24,093 bases of DNA from Priapulus caudatus (Eukaryota; Priapulida; Priapulimorpha; Priapulimorphida; Priapulidae), in contig NW_014579901.1 of NCBI RefSeq assembly GCF_000485595.1, forward strand, positions 1-24,093, written 5' to 3'. The notes below the pieces were generated by a model. That model did not search any database, was not told the origin of the DNA, and was given only the letters and a program-made list of their open reading frames with translations. Both the position numbers and the translations under genes were made by a program. Shown here piece after piece: positions 1 to 7,721 of this stretch. Within the stretch, counting starts at the first letter, position 1. Every line of letters starts with the position of its first letter.

Positions 1-170
1 TATTTCACAAGGCACCCGAATCAACGAGTGCGGGGATTATCTAGAAAACAAAGGGATAAACGTCGCCTCTAATTTTCTAAATGTTAGTTTCACGAATCGC
101 CAGAATTTTCCTTACATATTCTAATGCTGGTGTGGTTTTAATATTCCATGGCTGTCCCTTTTCCAGTTAT

Positions 171-377
171 CTATTTGTTGTCCCTCCTTATATATATTTC
201 ATAACTATCACAATTATATAAATGTTCCATATCTTCTTTCATATCCTTATTACATCTATTACACTTATCATTGCTAAAATTATTTTTAAAGTATCCTTTT
301 AGATCAATCATGCATGTTTTGCATTTAAATGAAAAATCTTGCTTGATGTTGCACTCGATCATCTGAGCGTGATCACT
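171..377 (-). pseudogene. LINE reverse transcriptase, C-terminal zinc-binding tail fragment
   Basis: A 63-residue open frame reads as the tail that follows the RT domain in many non-LTR retrotransposons. It has a basic stretch (DLKGYFKNNFSND), then a C-x2-C-x9-H-x3-C cluster (Cys at KCNRC, His and Cys in EHLYNC). This cluster after a short basic region is typical of RT-linked zinc fingers. Upstream on the minus strand the frame hits a stop about five codons before the Met, so nothing of the catalytic RT is joined to it, and the fragment is dead. The clade cannot be named from so short a piece. A chance ORF is possible but the spacing of Cys, Glu-Asp and His makes it unlikely. Confidence 0.55.
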
Positions 378-936
378 GCTTTAATTCAACACGTGCCATC
401 TTCAAAGGATCACGCTAACTTCTTTGTCTCTGTTATTTCATATTGGAATTCTATCGTTCCCTTCTTCTTAAGTTAGTTGCAATTAAACTTGATGCTTTTT
501 CTACCGCAGTGTTGATCTGTCTATTTGATGTCCCTAACTTTGTCTCTTTCCGTCTTCGTTATATTCTAGTGGACGTTGAAGACTAATATATTTACGAATT
601 TACTATTTAATATTTACTAATATTACGGTTCATGAACATTATATCGAACTATATATTCATTATCATGAACAGCTATATCGATAATTATGAGTTTCATTCT
701 AAATAGTAAATGCGTATTCGTAGACGTGTGTAAATTAGGGAGCAATGGGTGATTTATTCCAAAGGCGCTGTAAAGGAATTCATCTTATATTTTTCCACTT
801 CTGGAATTATTAGGGAATTGTTATTTACTTATGTTTGTCGGAATAATAGCCCAACAAGGCTAACGTTTATTGTTTGTGATATCTGACAAGATTCTGACAA
901 AGATATCTGACAAAGATTCTTGTATCTTAAATTGTA
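378..936. other. AT-rich stretch with no gene recognised
   Basis: No open frame of convincing composition, no RNA gene and no tandem array was seen. Short runs of TATTTACTAATATTACG-like sequence and a duplicated GATATCTGACAAAGATTCT-type motif near 880-920 are the only local repetition. Confidence 0.5.
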
Positions 937-945
937 TCTGCGTTC

Positions 946-1150
946 GCACTCGGCAGTTAGATGCGATATTATATGACTACTAGGCACTTTAATTTAATTT
1001 AATTTTTTTTTTTTTAGGGTTAGGGTTAGGGTTTAGGTTAGGTTTAGGGTTAGGTTAGGGTTAGGGTTAGGGGTTTTTTTTTTTAAGTGCCTAGTAGTCA
1101 TATCCTAAGTGCCTAGTAGTCATATAATATCGCATCTAACTGCCGGGTGC
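946..1150. mobile_element. Foldback element with TTAGGG core and 9-bp target-site duplication
   Basis: Inverted arms of about 45 bp begin GCAC(T/C)CGGCAGTTAG and run through GATATTATATGACTACTAGGCACTT (left 946-990, right 1107-1150 in inverse). The inner 22 bp of the right arm is duplicated at 1086-1106. Poly-T tracts border a core at 1016-1075 made of imperfect TTAGGG repeats. The 9 bases TCTGCGTTC occur directly outside each end (937-945 and 1151-1159), which is a clean target-site duplication. There is no ORF, so this is a non-autonomous element. A 9-bp duplication is usual for Mutator-like elements, and 8 bp would suggest hAT; the superfamily call is inference. Confidence 0.75.
1016..1075 (+). 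repeat. Interstitial telomere-like (TTAGGG)n tract
   Basis: About nine units of TTAGGG with single-base variants (TTTAGG, TTAGGTT) lie between two poly-T runs, inside the inverted arms of the 946-1150 element. Confidence 0.9.
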
Positions 1151-1160
1151 TCTGCGTTCG

Positions 1161-1483
1161 TGGCACTGACGAATTTGACGATGATGATGTTTAGTCATGC
1201 TCACTTGTTCGTGACGTCAAACCAACAGCAGCAACAACAACAAGTTGAGTTCGAGCAGAGGGTCGAGGAAGAAGAGTAAAAAAATTAAATCAAGGCCGAG
1301 GTTACGCATAATCACGTTATTTCTCAGAGGCTCAGGTTCGGTTATCAATCTACTGTTACAGTGCTGTCCTAAACACATTCACGCACAGTACCGGTACCTA
1401 TTTTCTCCAACATGACAAGCCCGAAAGCTGTGGTGAGTAGGCCTAGTAGTACTAGTAGTAAACACAGTGTTTATAAACAGCTG
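1161..1483. other. No gene recognised; CAA/CAG-rich patch
   Basis: A short CAR trinucleotide patch lies at about 1221-1241, and TAGTAGTACTAGTAGTA repetition at 1443-1460. Nothing else is supported. Confidence 0.4.
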
Positions 1484-1660
1484 TGACTGAGTTAGCTCTA
1501 CAACCCTCCGCTACTCGCTAGTATAGCCAGGGCTGCGGCGGAGCGGAGGGCTATAGTTCTAGAGCTATGACTTAGTTAGCTCTAGTAACTATATCCCGCG
1601 TACAGTTGCCGCTGGTAACTGTACGCGGGCTATAATTACACTTACTAGAACTATGACTGA
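1484..1660. repeat. Two tandem GC-rich hairpin units
   Basis: Unit 1 has stem arms CCCTCCGCT (1504-1512) and AGCGGAGGG (1542-1550). Unit 2 has 13-bp stem arms CCCGCGTACAGTT (1595-1607) and its exact complement (1617-1629). Both stems lie between outer arms of the type TGACTGAGTTAGCTCTAG and CTATAGTTCTAGAGCTATGA, so each unit is a nested palindrome, and the units share the outer arm between them. The same stem and outer arm reappear at 23886-24010. A small foldback family is the likely explanation. Confidence 0.6.
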
Positions 1661-1663
1661 GTA

Positions 1664-1680
1664 CAGTGAGTGAGTGAGTG
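1664..1680 (+). repeat. (GTGA)n microsatellite
   Basis: Four GTGA units directly follow the hairpin pair. Confidence 0.7.
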
Positions 1681-1733
1681 AACGTGCAATGTTGTCTGCA
1701 TGTGGATGAATATGTAAGGATGGGGCCGTTTAT

Positions 1734-2413
1734 TAGACCGAATAATTCTGTCCCATATAACCTTTTTTATATTTTGGTGAGGGTTATTGGGACAGAACGG
1801 GGTTCATTGAAATTTCGTGAGATCGCATGGAAAATGCATGCGCTGCGAATGCGGCTCGTACGCCGCTATTGGCGTGAAAAAACCCTACCGTTCCCTTCTA
1901 CATGGCTTTACCTTGCTACTGATATGTGTATACATTCACTTCAATCGTTATTCACTTCTTAAAAGATTGTTTTTCAAAAACCGCTTCGTTCCACTTTTCT
2001 AAATCATTCGCCATTTACAAACAATCAGACCAATCAGAGCGAGTCTTACAATATCCTGGTTCTCGCTTGTATCTGTGGCGCTGCAGGAGGGCTGATAGAC
2101 TCGCTCTGATTGGTCTGATTGTTTGTAAATGGCGAATGATTTAGGAAAGTGGAAGCGGGGTTTCTTAAAAACAATCTTTTAAGAAGTGAATAACGGTTGA
2201 AGTGAATGTATACACATATCAGTAGCAAGGTAAATTGCCATGTAGAAGGGAACGGTAGGTTTTTTTTCGCGCAAATAGCGGCGTACGGGCCGCATTCGCA
2301 GTGCATGCATTTTGCATGCGATCTCACGAAATTTTAATGAACCCCGTTCTGTCCCAATAACCCTCACCAAAATATAAAAAAGGTTATATGGGACAGAATT
2401 ATTCGGTCTAGGG
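1734..2413. mobile_element. Large foldback element, about 311-bp inverted arms
   Basis: The left arm 1734-2044 is repeated in inverse at 2099-2410 with high identity (scattered substitutions and a few 1-2 base indels), leaving a 54-bp loop. Both ends read TAGACCGAATAATTCTGTCC inward. The hexamer GTTTAT sits immediately outside both ends (1728-1733 and 2414-2419), a possible short target duplication. The mirror-image open frames inside the two arms arise from the palindrome and are not genes. There is no transposase, so it is non-autonomous, of the foldback/MITE kind. Confidence 0.85.
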
Positions 2414-2638
2414 GTTTATACAAGACAGTAGTCTTCCTACCCTTCGATCCACTCCAAACTTACAGGTGAGGGGTGGAATCAGGTAAATTAGGTAAATCAG
2501 GCATGGTGGCTACTGGATCTGGATCTGGATCTGGATCTGGATAGTTTACTGCGTAGCCCACGGTTACGTGGATAATAACGCAGGGACATTCCGTAAGGAA
2601 TAAACGTCCACTGTCCAGGGCTATAGCCACAGCACAGG
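2414..2638. repeat. Intervening DNA with (GGATCT)n microsatellite
   Basis: Four to five GGATCT units lie at about 2515-2541. A degenerate GGTAAATTAGGTAAATCAGG duplication precedes them. Nothing else was recognised. Confidence 0.6.
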
Positions 2639-3618
2639 CAAGTTCAAGTTCAAGTAATCTTTATTTATAGTCGGTATGTTTACAACGAGAAACGTAAGCT
2701 CTGAAGAGCTTTTAAGACCGACCAACTAACAAAGGTTTGCCAATAAATAAAACAGTACATAACAATTTTAAAACATGCATACTATACAGGCATTCGAGTA
2801 CATGAATAAATTTTAGGTATAGATATTTACAATTTATAGCATACTTACAATTTTAGATAGTAGGCCTACGCAATACGATTTATAGATGCTATACAATTTA
2901 TAGCATATTTACAATTTTAAATTTTACAATGCAATTTTACGATGCGATTTTACGATGCGATAGATGCAATACGATTAATAGCATACTTACAATTTTAAAT
3001 TTTACAATTTTACATAGATATATTTACAATTTATAGCAACAGTTACAGATGTTGCTGGTTACTAAAAACATGTGTGTCAGGTTACTAAAAAACATACTGC
3101 AGATTACAAGATCATTTGCACATTGCACATTTGCATGCAAAACCATTCCATGTTTTGATAGACATTTTAAACTCGTTAAAACATACAGTCTGTCTGACAT
3201 TTTCTGGCAGACTGTTCCACACCTTTGCAGCTAATGTTCTAAAGCTATTTGTGCCATATGTCACAGTTCTGGTATTTGGTGTGGTTAAGACATTTTTGTA
3301 TTTAAAAGAGTACGCAGATTTCCGCATGTGGATAAAATTCTTTAAATAAACTGGGGACTGTCCGTGAATAATTTTAAAAGTCTCTGTGGCAATGTTTCGG
3401 AGACGCCCAAGGTGCAGGGAACTTGTTTTATTTTTATGTAAAAGCTTCTCATATGAGCTGTTATGTTCCTGGTATACAAATTTCAATGCTCTACAATGGA
3501 GTCTTTCCAGCTTGTCTGTGTTTGCTTTTTTGAACATTTCCTGCAGGATTTCAAGAGATATCTCTGGCGGTAGTAAGTAAGAACAAAGGACAGAGTTATA
3601 ATTCGAACAAGTGAACAT
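2639..3618 (-). mobile_element. 5'-truncated LINE (CR1/jockey-like), 3' coding end plus 3' UTR and tail
   Basis: The minus-strand unit consists of the last part of ORF2 (3112-3618), about 450 bp of AT-rich 3' UTR, and a tail near 2639-2665 reading AATAAAG followed by about three copies of a 6-bp ACTTGA-type repeat. Ending in a short tandem repeat rather than long poly-A is known for CR1/L2-like LINEs. The UTR contains four spaced copies of a TTACAATTT(A)TAGCATA motif (about 2829, 2892, 2973, 3027). The 5' end is truncated, as is common after target-primed reverse transcription. Confidence 0.75.
3112..3618 (-). pseudogene. LINE reverse transcriptase, C-terminal 168 codons
   Basis: This frame matches the region after the RT catalytic core in CR1/jockey-type non-LTR retrotransposons. 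At residues 36-50 there is KLERLHCRALKFVYQ. Next comes SSYEKLL, then an L-x-x-R-R-like helix and FKIIHGQSPVYL. Later T-x-x-YGTNSF, AAKVWNSLP and a final W-x-G-x-x-C-x-C-x-x-C (residues 157-167) close the protein. The order and spacing are those of many marine invertebrate LINEs. The catalytic YADD region is absent, because a stop codon lies directly before the first Met and the segment before residue 30 does not fit the family. It cannot make an active enzyme. Confidence in the family is high; the clade within the jockey/CR1 group is a guess. Confidence 0.85.
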
Positions 3619-3619
3619 T

Positions 3620-4147
3620 TAGCTACACATAGATACCAAGATGGAAGCTGTTGGATGTGTTTTCGTTCTGTAGTCGTGTGAAATTAAGCGAGCGTCGAGC
3701 AAATTTTGCGATCACGCTTTCCTACCTGCTCTCTTATTCATGTTGTTTGTGCACAGGGCGGGCGTACGGTGCACTTGTGTGTTGCAGATGAGCATTTGAC
3801 AGGCATTTGCGGGTAATTATCGGCAATAATAGGCGAAATAGAGTAGAGAAACATTAAGACTTTGGTAGTAAATACATTTCGTGTTTACTTTTTGTTTGTT
3901 ATTGAGACGTTCCAAGTGCCTGTTGCTATAGCTAGCCATGGGGTGTGACCTAGCTTGGGTAAAGCCAGGTAGTTAGCCTTTTAGCCAAATGGCACTGAGG
4001 GTGGTCACAGCCAGAGTTTTTTTGCACCCTCAGTGGTTCTTTTACGTTTTTTGGCCTTAGTATTACTGGAGACGGGACTGCCATTTTACGTGGTCATCCG
4101 AGCCACGGGAGATTCACAGTCTCCAATGTTGAGAGCCAGGTTTACAT
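3620..4147. repeat. Repeat-derived DNA with a hairpin, no gene
   Basis: A stem-loop CACTGAGGGTG (3993-4003) pairs with CACCCTCAGTG (4025-4035). It is followed at 4065-4130 by GC-rich sequence (GACGGGACTGCCATTTTACG and GAGCCACGGGAGATTCACAG) whose texture suggests a dispersed repeat. Neither an ORF nor an RNA promoter box was found. Confidence 0.4.
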
Positions 4148-4313
4148 GCGTGTATCTCCGTGTACCCGCGTGTATCTGCGTGTACGTGTAGGTGGGTGTA
4201 TCTGCGTGTACGTGCCTGTATCTGCGTGTACGTGCGTGTACCCGCGTGTGCGTGCGTGTACGTGCATGTACGTGCGTGTACGTGTGTGTACCCGCGTGTA
4301 CGTGCGTGTATCT
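4148..4313 (+). repeat. 10-bp minisatellite, about 16.6 units
   Basis: Units of GCGTGTA followed by CGT, TCT or CCC run head to tail (GCGTGTACGT, GCGTGTATCT, GCGTGTACCC). The period of 10 is regular except for one disturbed unit near 4188-4197. Open frames on both strands here come from the repeat and are not genes. Confidence 0.9.
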
Positions 4314-4594
4314 ATTCTGTGCGTGCCTGCCTGAGCAGCCATTGTTTACAAAATTGCCTAGCTTATCCTCGTTTTCGTGCGGGACCCCAGGTCATGAATA
4401 ATAATTAAGAATGGTCTATACTCAGAGATAAATAGATGTCAAAGTTATGTGTTTGGCTTTTGCAACATTTTATTTTGAGTGACATCTTATTTACTACATT
4501 AATCATAGTTAACACCTTTCCCGACCAGGCTCTATGACTGTTTCACGTTGTAGGTCTACTCGCCACATAGTGAGGAGGTAACTTGTGCTGAGAG

Positions 4595-4820
4595 GGTCTA
4601 TGAATCTATGTCCCCGAGGGTACTGCCGGAACGTACCCTGTTACTATCTAATATGCCGGACCATACCTCGCCTACTCCACTAATGAGTCTAGGGAGTCGC
4701 CTACGCCTACTCCCTAACCCTAACCCTAAGCTAACCATATCAGATAGTTACCAGGGTACGTTCCGGTATACCGGACCTTACCCAGGTTACGTTCCGGCAG
4801 TACCCTGGGGGACATGGACC
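4595..4820. mobile_element. Telomere-cored TIR element, copy A
   Basis: The ends are inverted: GGTCTATGAATCTATGTCCCC on the left and its inverse equivalent GGTCCATGTCCCC on the right. Inside are nested palindromes built from GGGTAC-TGCCGGAAC-GTACCC. The core at 4690-4735 reads GGAGTCGCCTACGCCTACTC and then telomere-like CCCTAACCCTAACCCTAA. The core and ends match the 6956-7251 element in inverse orientation. No clear target duplication was found. There is no coding capacity. Confidence 0.65.
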
Positions 4821-5130
4821 TTATGAGCCCAAGTTTACACCATATTTTAATCATTTGATATTATAAACATATTCCATGTTAAAATTATAAGTGCTCTCGA
4901 CGAGATCATTGTTAACGCTGGCAGCATTGTGTGTTTGGTGCTTAAACAACAAATCCCCACATGTATAAGGCTTCTGGCCCTCAATAAGGTGCCTGGTTTT
5001 AATTTGAATCATTTTGCATGCGAGCTTAGGCCTACAATTAGTGTAAACTTTGGTCTGTCAGTACTATCATCTAGGGTTTCTTCTTTTCAATTGGAGAAAA
5101 ACGCTTTCATTACCCTAGTTTATTAAACCG
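4821..5130. other. AT-rich spacer, no gene recognised
   Basis: A 65-codon open frame at 4929-5126 has no recognisable motif and ends just before the RT remnant. It could be decayed LINE sequence, but nothing shows that. Confidence 0.35.
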
Positions 5131-5793
5131 GTGGATACCTTACCTCAAGTTATCACCCAATGTCTTTGACTTCTCTTTGCTCAAAAACAATTGAGCATTT
5201 AGTCTATTTCTCTGTGGGGATTCATTTTGATAGACATATCATTCTGTCTTATCGTCAACATGGTTTTCGACATGGCTTTTCTACTGTTACCCGCTCATGT
5301 TCTTTACATTTGGACATATCTAGGTCTTGACAAGTCTCAACAGGTTTACCTAGTGCTTCTAGATTCAGTAAGGCCCTTGAGAGGGAATTGAGGGTTTCTC
5401 GTTATCTTTTGGTTATCAAACTTAATCACTTGGGTTTGGACGTTACTACCTTGAACTGGATTTCTGACTTCCTTAAAAGGAAATTCGAAATTTTCTGTGT
5501 CAAAAAGAATGGTTGCAGTTGCATCATGTGTATGCGCCTGGGTTCTTGTTGTGCTTGACTTGTTATTATTTTCAACCTTTATTATTGATCTAATAAGTGT
5601 AGATGATGGTGCTACTTATGTACGCCTTTTTACTGAAGATGCATTATTTTACTGTGTGACCTACAGTAAGGATGTCCAATTAGCCCTGCAGCATTTCTTT
5701 ACTCGTGTTGAAAAATGGGTCTCAACTTGCGGCATGACCTTTAATCTTGACAAATGCAAAACTCTGTGCACTATCTATCTAAATCACTATTAA
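5131..5793 (+). pseudogene. Decayed LINE reverse transcriptase (plus strand)
   Basis: RT motifs appear in the usual order. YHPMSLTSLCSKTIEHL (from 5151) corresponds to the YRPISLT block. QHGFRHGFSTVT (from 5256) is the QHGFR block. The motif A region (about 5343-5378) reads YLVLLD, then FSKALE after a one-base deletion between D and F. Then comes KLNHLGLDVTTLNWISDFLK. The last 98 codons (5497-5793) hold I-x-DL, the catalytic loop, and W-x-x-x-x-GMTFNLDKCK. The catalytic FADD is changed to F-T-E-D (5629-5640). A TGA stop interrupts the frame at 5328, and the GVPQGS region is frameshifted. Endonuclease and C-terminal parts are not seen. It is of the same broad jockey/CR1 group as the 3112-3618 fragment but on the opposite strand. 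It is clearly non-functional. Confidence 0.85.
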
Positions 5794-6705
5794 CCGTTGC
5801 CTACTCACTTTATCTTGAGTATCTATCACTCATTCCAAATGCTGTATAAATATTTGGTTATTATTATAAGCTGTGCTGGAATGCCTTTTATTATTTATCG
5901 GCTATATTAAAAAAAAAGGCTATTAATTCGCTGTTTGGACATACTCGCATCTCTTATTTCCTAATGCTATACCTATAACCCGGTTCCTAGCGTTTTAAAC
6001 TATTGTGCTTCCTATATTCTAAGATATATCTTGCCTGGCCCTTTTACCTCCCTACTGAAGATTTTGCTCAGGCTACGACTATGTTCATTCATTATAGGAT
6101 AAAAACAAGAAATTAAGGCGTTTTACAGAGTACATTTTCTAAATATAGTACAGATTATTTTGAATCTTATCAGAATGTTAAATTTCTATCGGCATTTAAA
6201 ATGACTAGGTTTCACACTAGCTAAGCGTGGTACATTAAACATGTTATTTTGAGTGTTTGCTGATCAAGGTCACCACTATCTACAGGATGAATAATCCTGA
6301 ACTCTTATTCTATACTCAGTATACTAACTTTTTTTGGAGGCTGCACCCATGGCTCTTACACTAATTAGTAGCACCCCTTGTCAATGAAACCATGTCTGTT
6401 CTTAGTACAGTTGAGTTAATGTAAAAGAAATATTTAACGACATACAAGTATATTCTTAATATAGTTTTGCAGTAAAACTATAGTAAACAACGAAAAGTTG
6501 TGAAGAAACCACAACGAGGGAAAATTCAAATTATACTAACTTAATTGGTAATTGAACCAACTGGCTTGTTTTTGCAGTTTCATAAGTGGCAATTTACTTG
6601 CCTAGAATGCACATGTTCTAGGCTTAGTTCAACTTTTTGCTCATGCACCGTGCATGGTAGAATGATGATAACAAAAAAAAACAATTTAGGTAGGGCATAG
6701 CATGA
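5794..6705. other. AT-rich stretch, no gene recognised
   Basis: No ORF, RNA gene or array was seen. Short LINE-like remnants downstream of the RT relic may persist but could not be shown. Confidence 0.4.
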
Positions 6706-6714
6706 CACAGTATG

Positions 6715-6930
6715 GCAGATATTAAGGTCTATATGTCCCCCTGACCTCTGTTTGACCTGGCTCGTTTAGCTATTTCTGACTACATATATATATATCTATT
6801 ATATCTACTATATATATTATATATATTATATATATATATATATAATTATTATAGGCGTTAGGTTAGGGTTAGTCAGAAATAGCTAAACCGCTGCATCAAT
6901 ACGAGCGTCGGCGACATAGACCCCACGAGC
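6715..6930. mobile_element. Telomere-cored TIR element, copy C, with 8-9 bp duplication
   Basis: The ends carry GGTCTATATGTCCCC (left, 6726) and inverse GGTCTATGTCGCC (right). A second inverted pair, GTTTAGCTATTTCTGACTA on the left and its inverse at about 6871-6889, flanks a long (TA)n stretch and GGCGTTAGGTTAGGGTTAG. CACAGTATG (6706-6714) and CACAGTATA (6931-6939) flank it, eight identical bases out of nine. There is no ORF. Confidence 0.65.
6781..6844. repeat. (TA)n microsatellite inside copy C
   Basis: An almost pure TA run with a few TATC interruptions forms the AT-rich loop of the foldback. Confidence 0.9.
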
Positions 6931-6955
6931 CACAGTATATAGTACCAGTAATTTG

Positions 6956-7251
6956 GCTCTACGGTCTATGTCCCCAGGGCTGCCTCGGAACTGTAACCTG
7001 TCGTACGGCTTCGGTATACATGACGTACTCCTAGCTAATATTCGTAGCTGATATGGTTAGGCGTTAGGCGTTAGGGAGTAGGCGTAGGCGACTCCATGAC
7101 TCTTACGTGGCACGTAGGCGTCTGGTACCCCTGGGCCTTTGCACTATTTAGATAGTTCCAGTATCTTATACCAGCGGCACTTCCGGTCATACTGCGATTC
7201 CGTCCACGGGTACGTTCCGCGATCCCTGCGGGGACATATGACCCTATCAGG
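6956..7251. mobile_element. Telomere-cored TIR element, copy B, with 9-10 bp duplication
   Basis: The left end reads GGTCTATGTCCCCAGGG and the inverted right end GGTCATATGTCCCCGCAGGG. CAGTAATTTG occurs directly at 6946-6955 and 7252-7261, giving a 9-10 bp target duplication. The core (about 7053-7095) holds GGTTAGGCGTTAGGCGTTAG followed by GGAGTAGGCGTAGGCGACTC, the inverse of the copy A core. Copies A and B are thus one family in opposite orientations. Copy C lies only 25 bp away and shares the end motif. There is no ORF. Confidence 0.7.
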
Positions 7252-7261
7252 CAGTAATTTG

Positions 7262-7721
7262 TTCATTCGGACTTAAACGGCTCCCACTCCCTCTATTTTA
7301 AGTTATACCCCCAGCCTCCCGGTTTTCGTGCGATCTACTGTTCCACTTCATCCGCAGTACTTCTGTAGCCAAAATAAATATTACTTGGATCTCTCACGCG
7401 ACCGAGAGAGCCTAGAGGAAGCCTCATGCAACACTTTAGTCGCTGAAGTCCAAATTACTTCGCTTTTAAAAAGAGTTACATCATATGCTGATGTCGCTAA
7501 TTTAATCGTTCATGGGTCTGCCGCAAATAAGCATGCCTCGATCAGTCGATGTTGTGCTGCTTCGCGCAATTCAGATAAATTATTCTCGAGTAACCTTTTA
7601 GTGAATTGATCATTGCTTGCCCAGCTGTCACGCTGCTTTCATACTGATACACAGCAAGTTCGTCACGACGTCGCTCAAGTTTGTTTTTAAGTTTATGGGA
7701 CTATAGGTTATAGGCATATAT
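7262..7721. other. Spacer with an unrecognised 93-codon open frame
   Basis: An open frame at 7328-7609 has no internal Met and no known motif. Its composition (SLEEASCNTLVAEVQITSLL and similar) is less biased than a random AT-rich frame, so an exon or a retroelement piece is possible. No splice sites could be assigned. Confidence 0.2.

Noticed and set aside
1678-2370. Small open frames on both strands with near-identical peptides (for example RVIGTERGSLKFREIA)
   Set aside because: They are mirror copies made by the two arms of the foldback element, not a duplicated gene.
4142-4408. Frames on both strands with RVCVRVRACTCVY or HTRTRTYMHVHARTR repeats
   Set aside because: They are translations of the 10-bp minisatellite.
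7328-7609. 93-codon frame as a first exon of the TMEM86 gene
   Set aside because: It has no Met, no donor site that joins in phase could be assigned, and the N-terminal segment missing from TMEM86 is expected to be much shorter.
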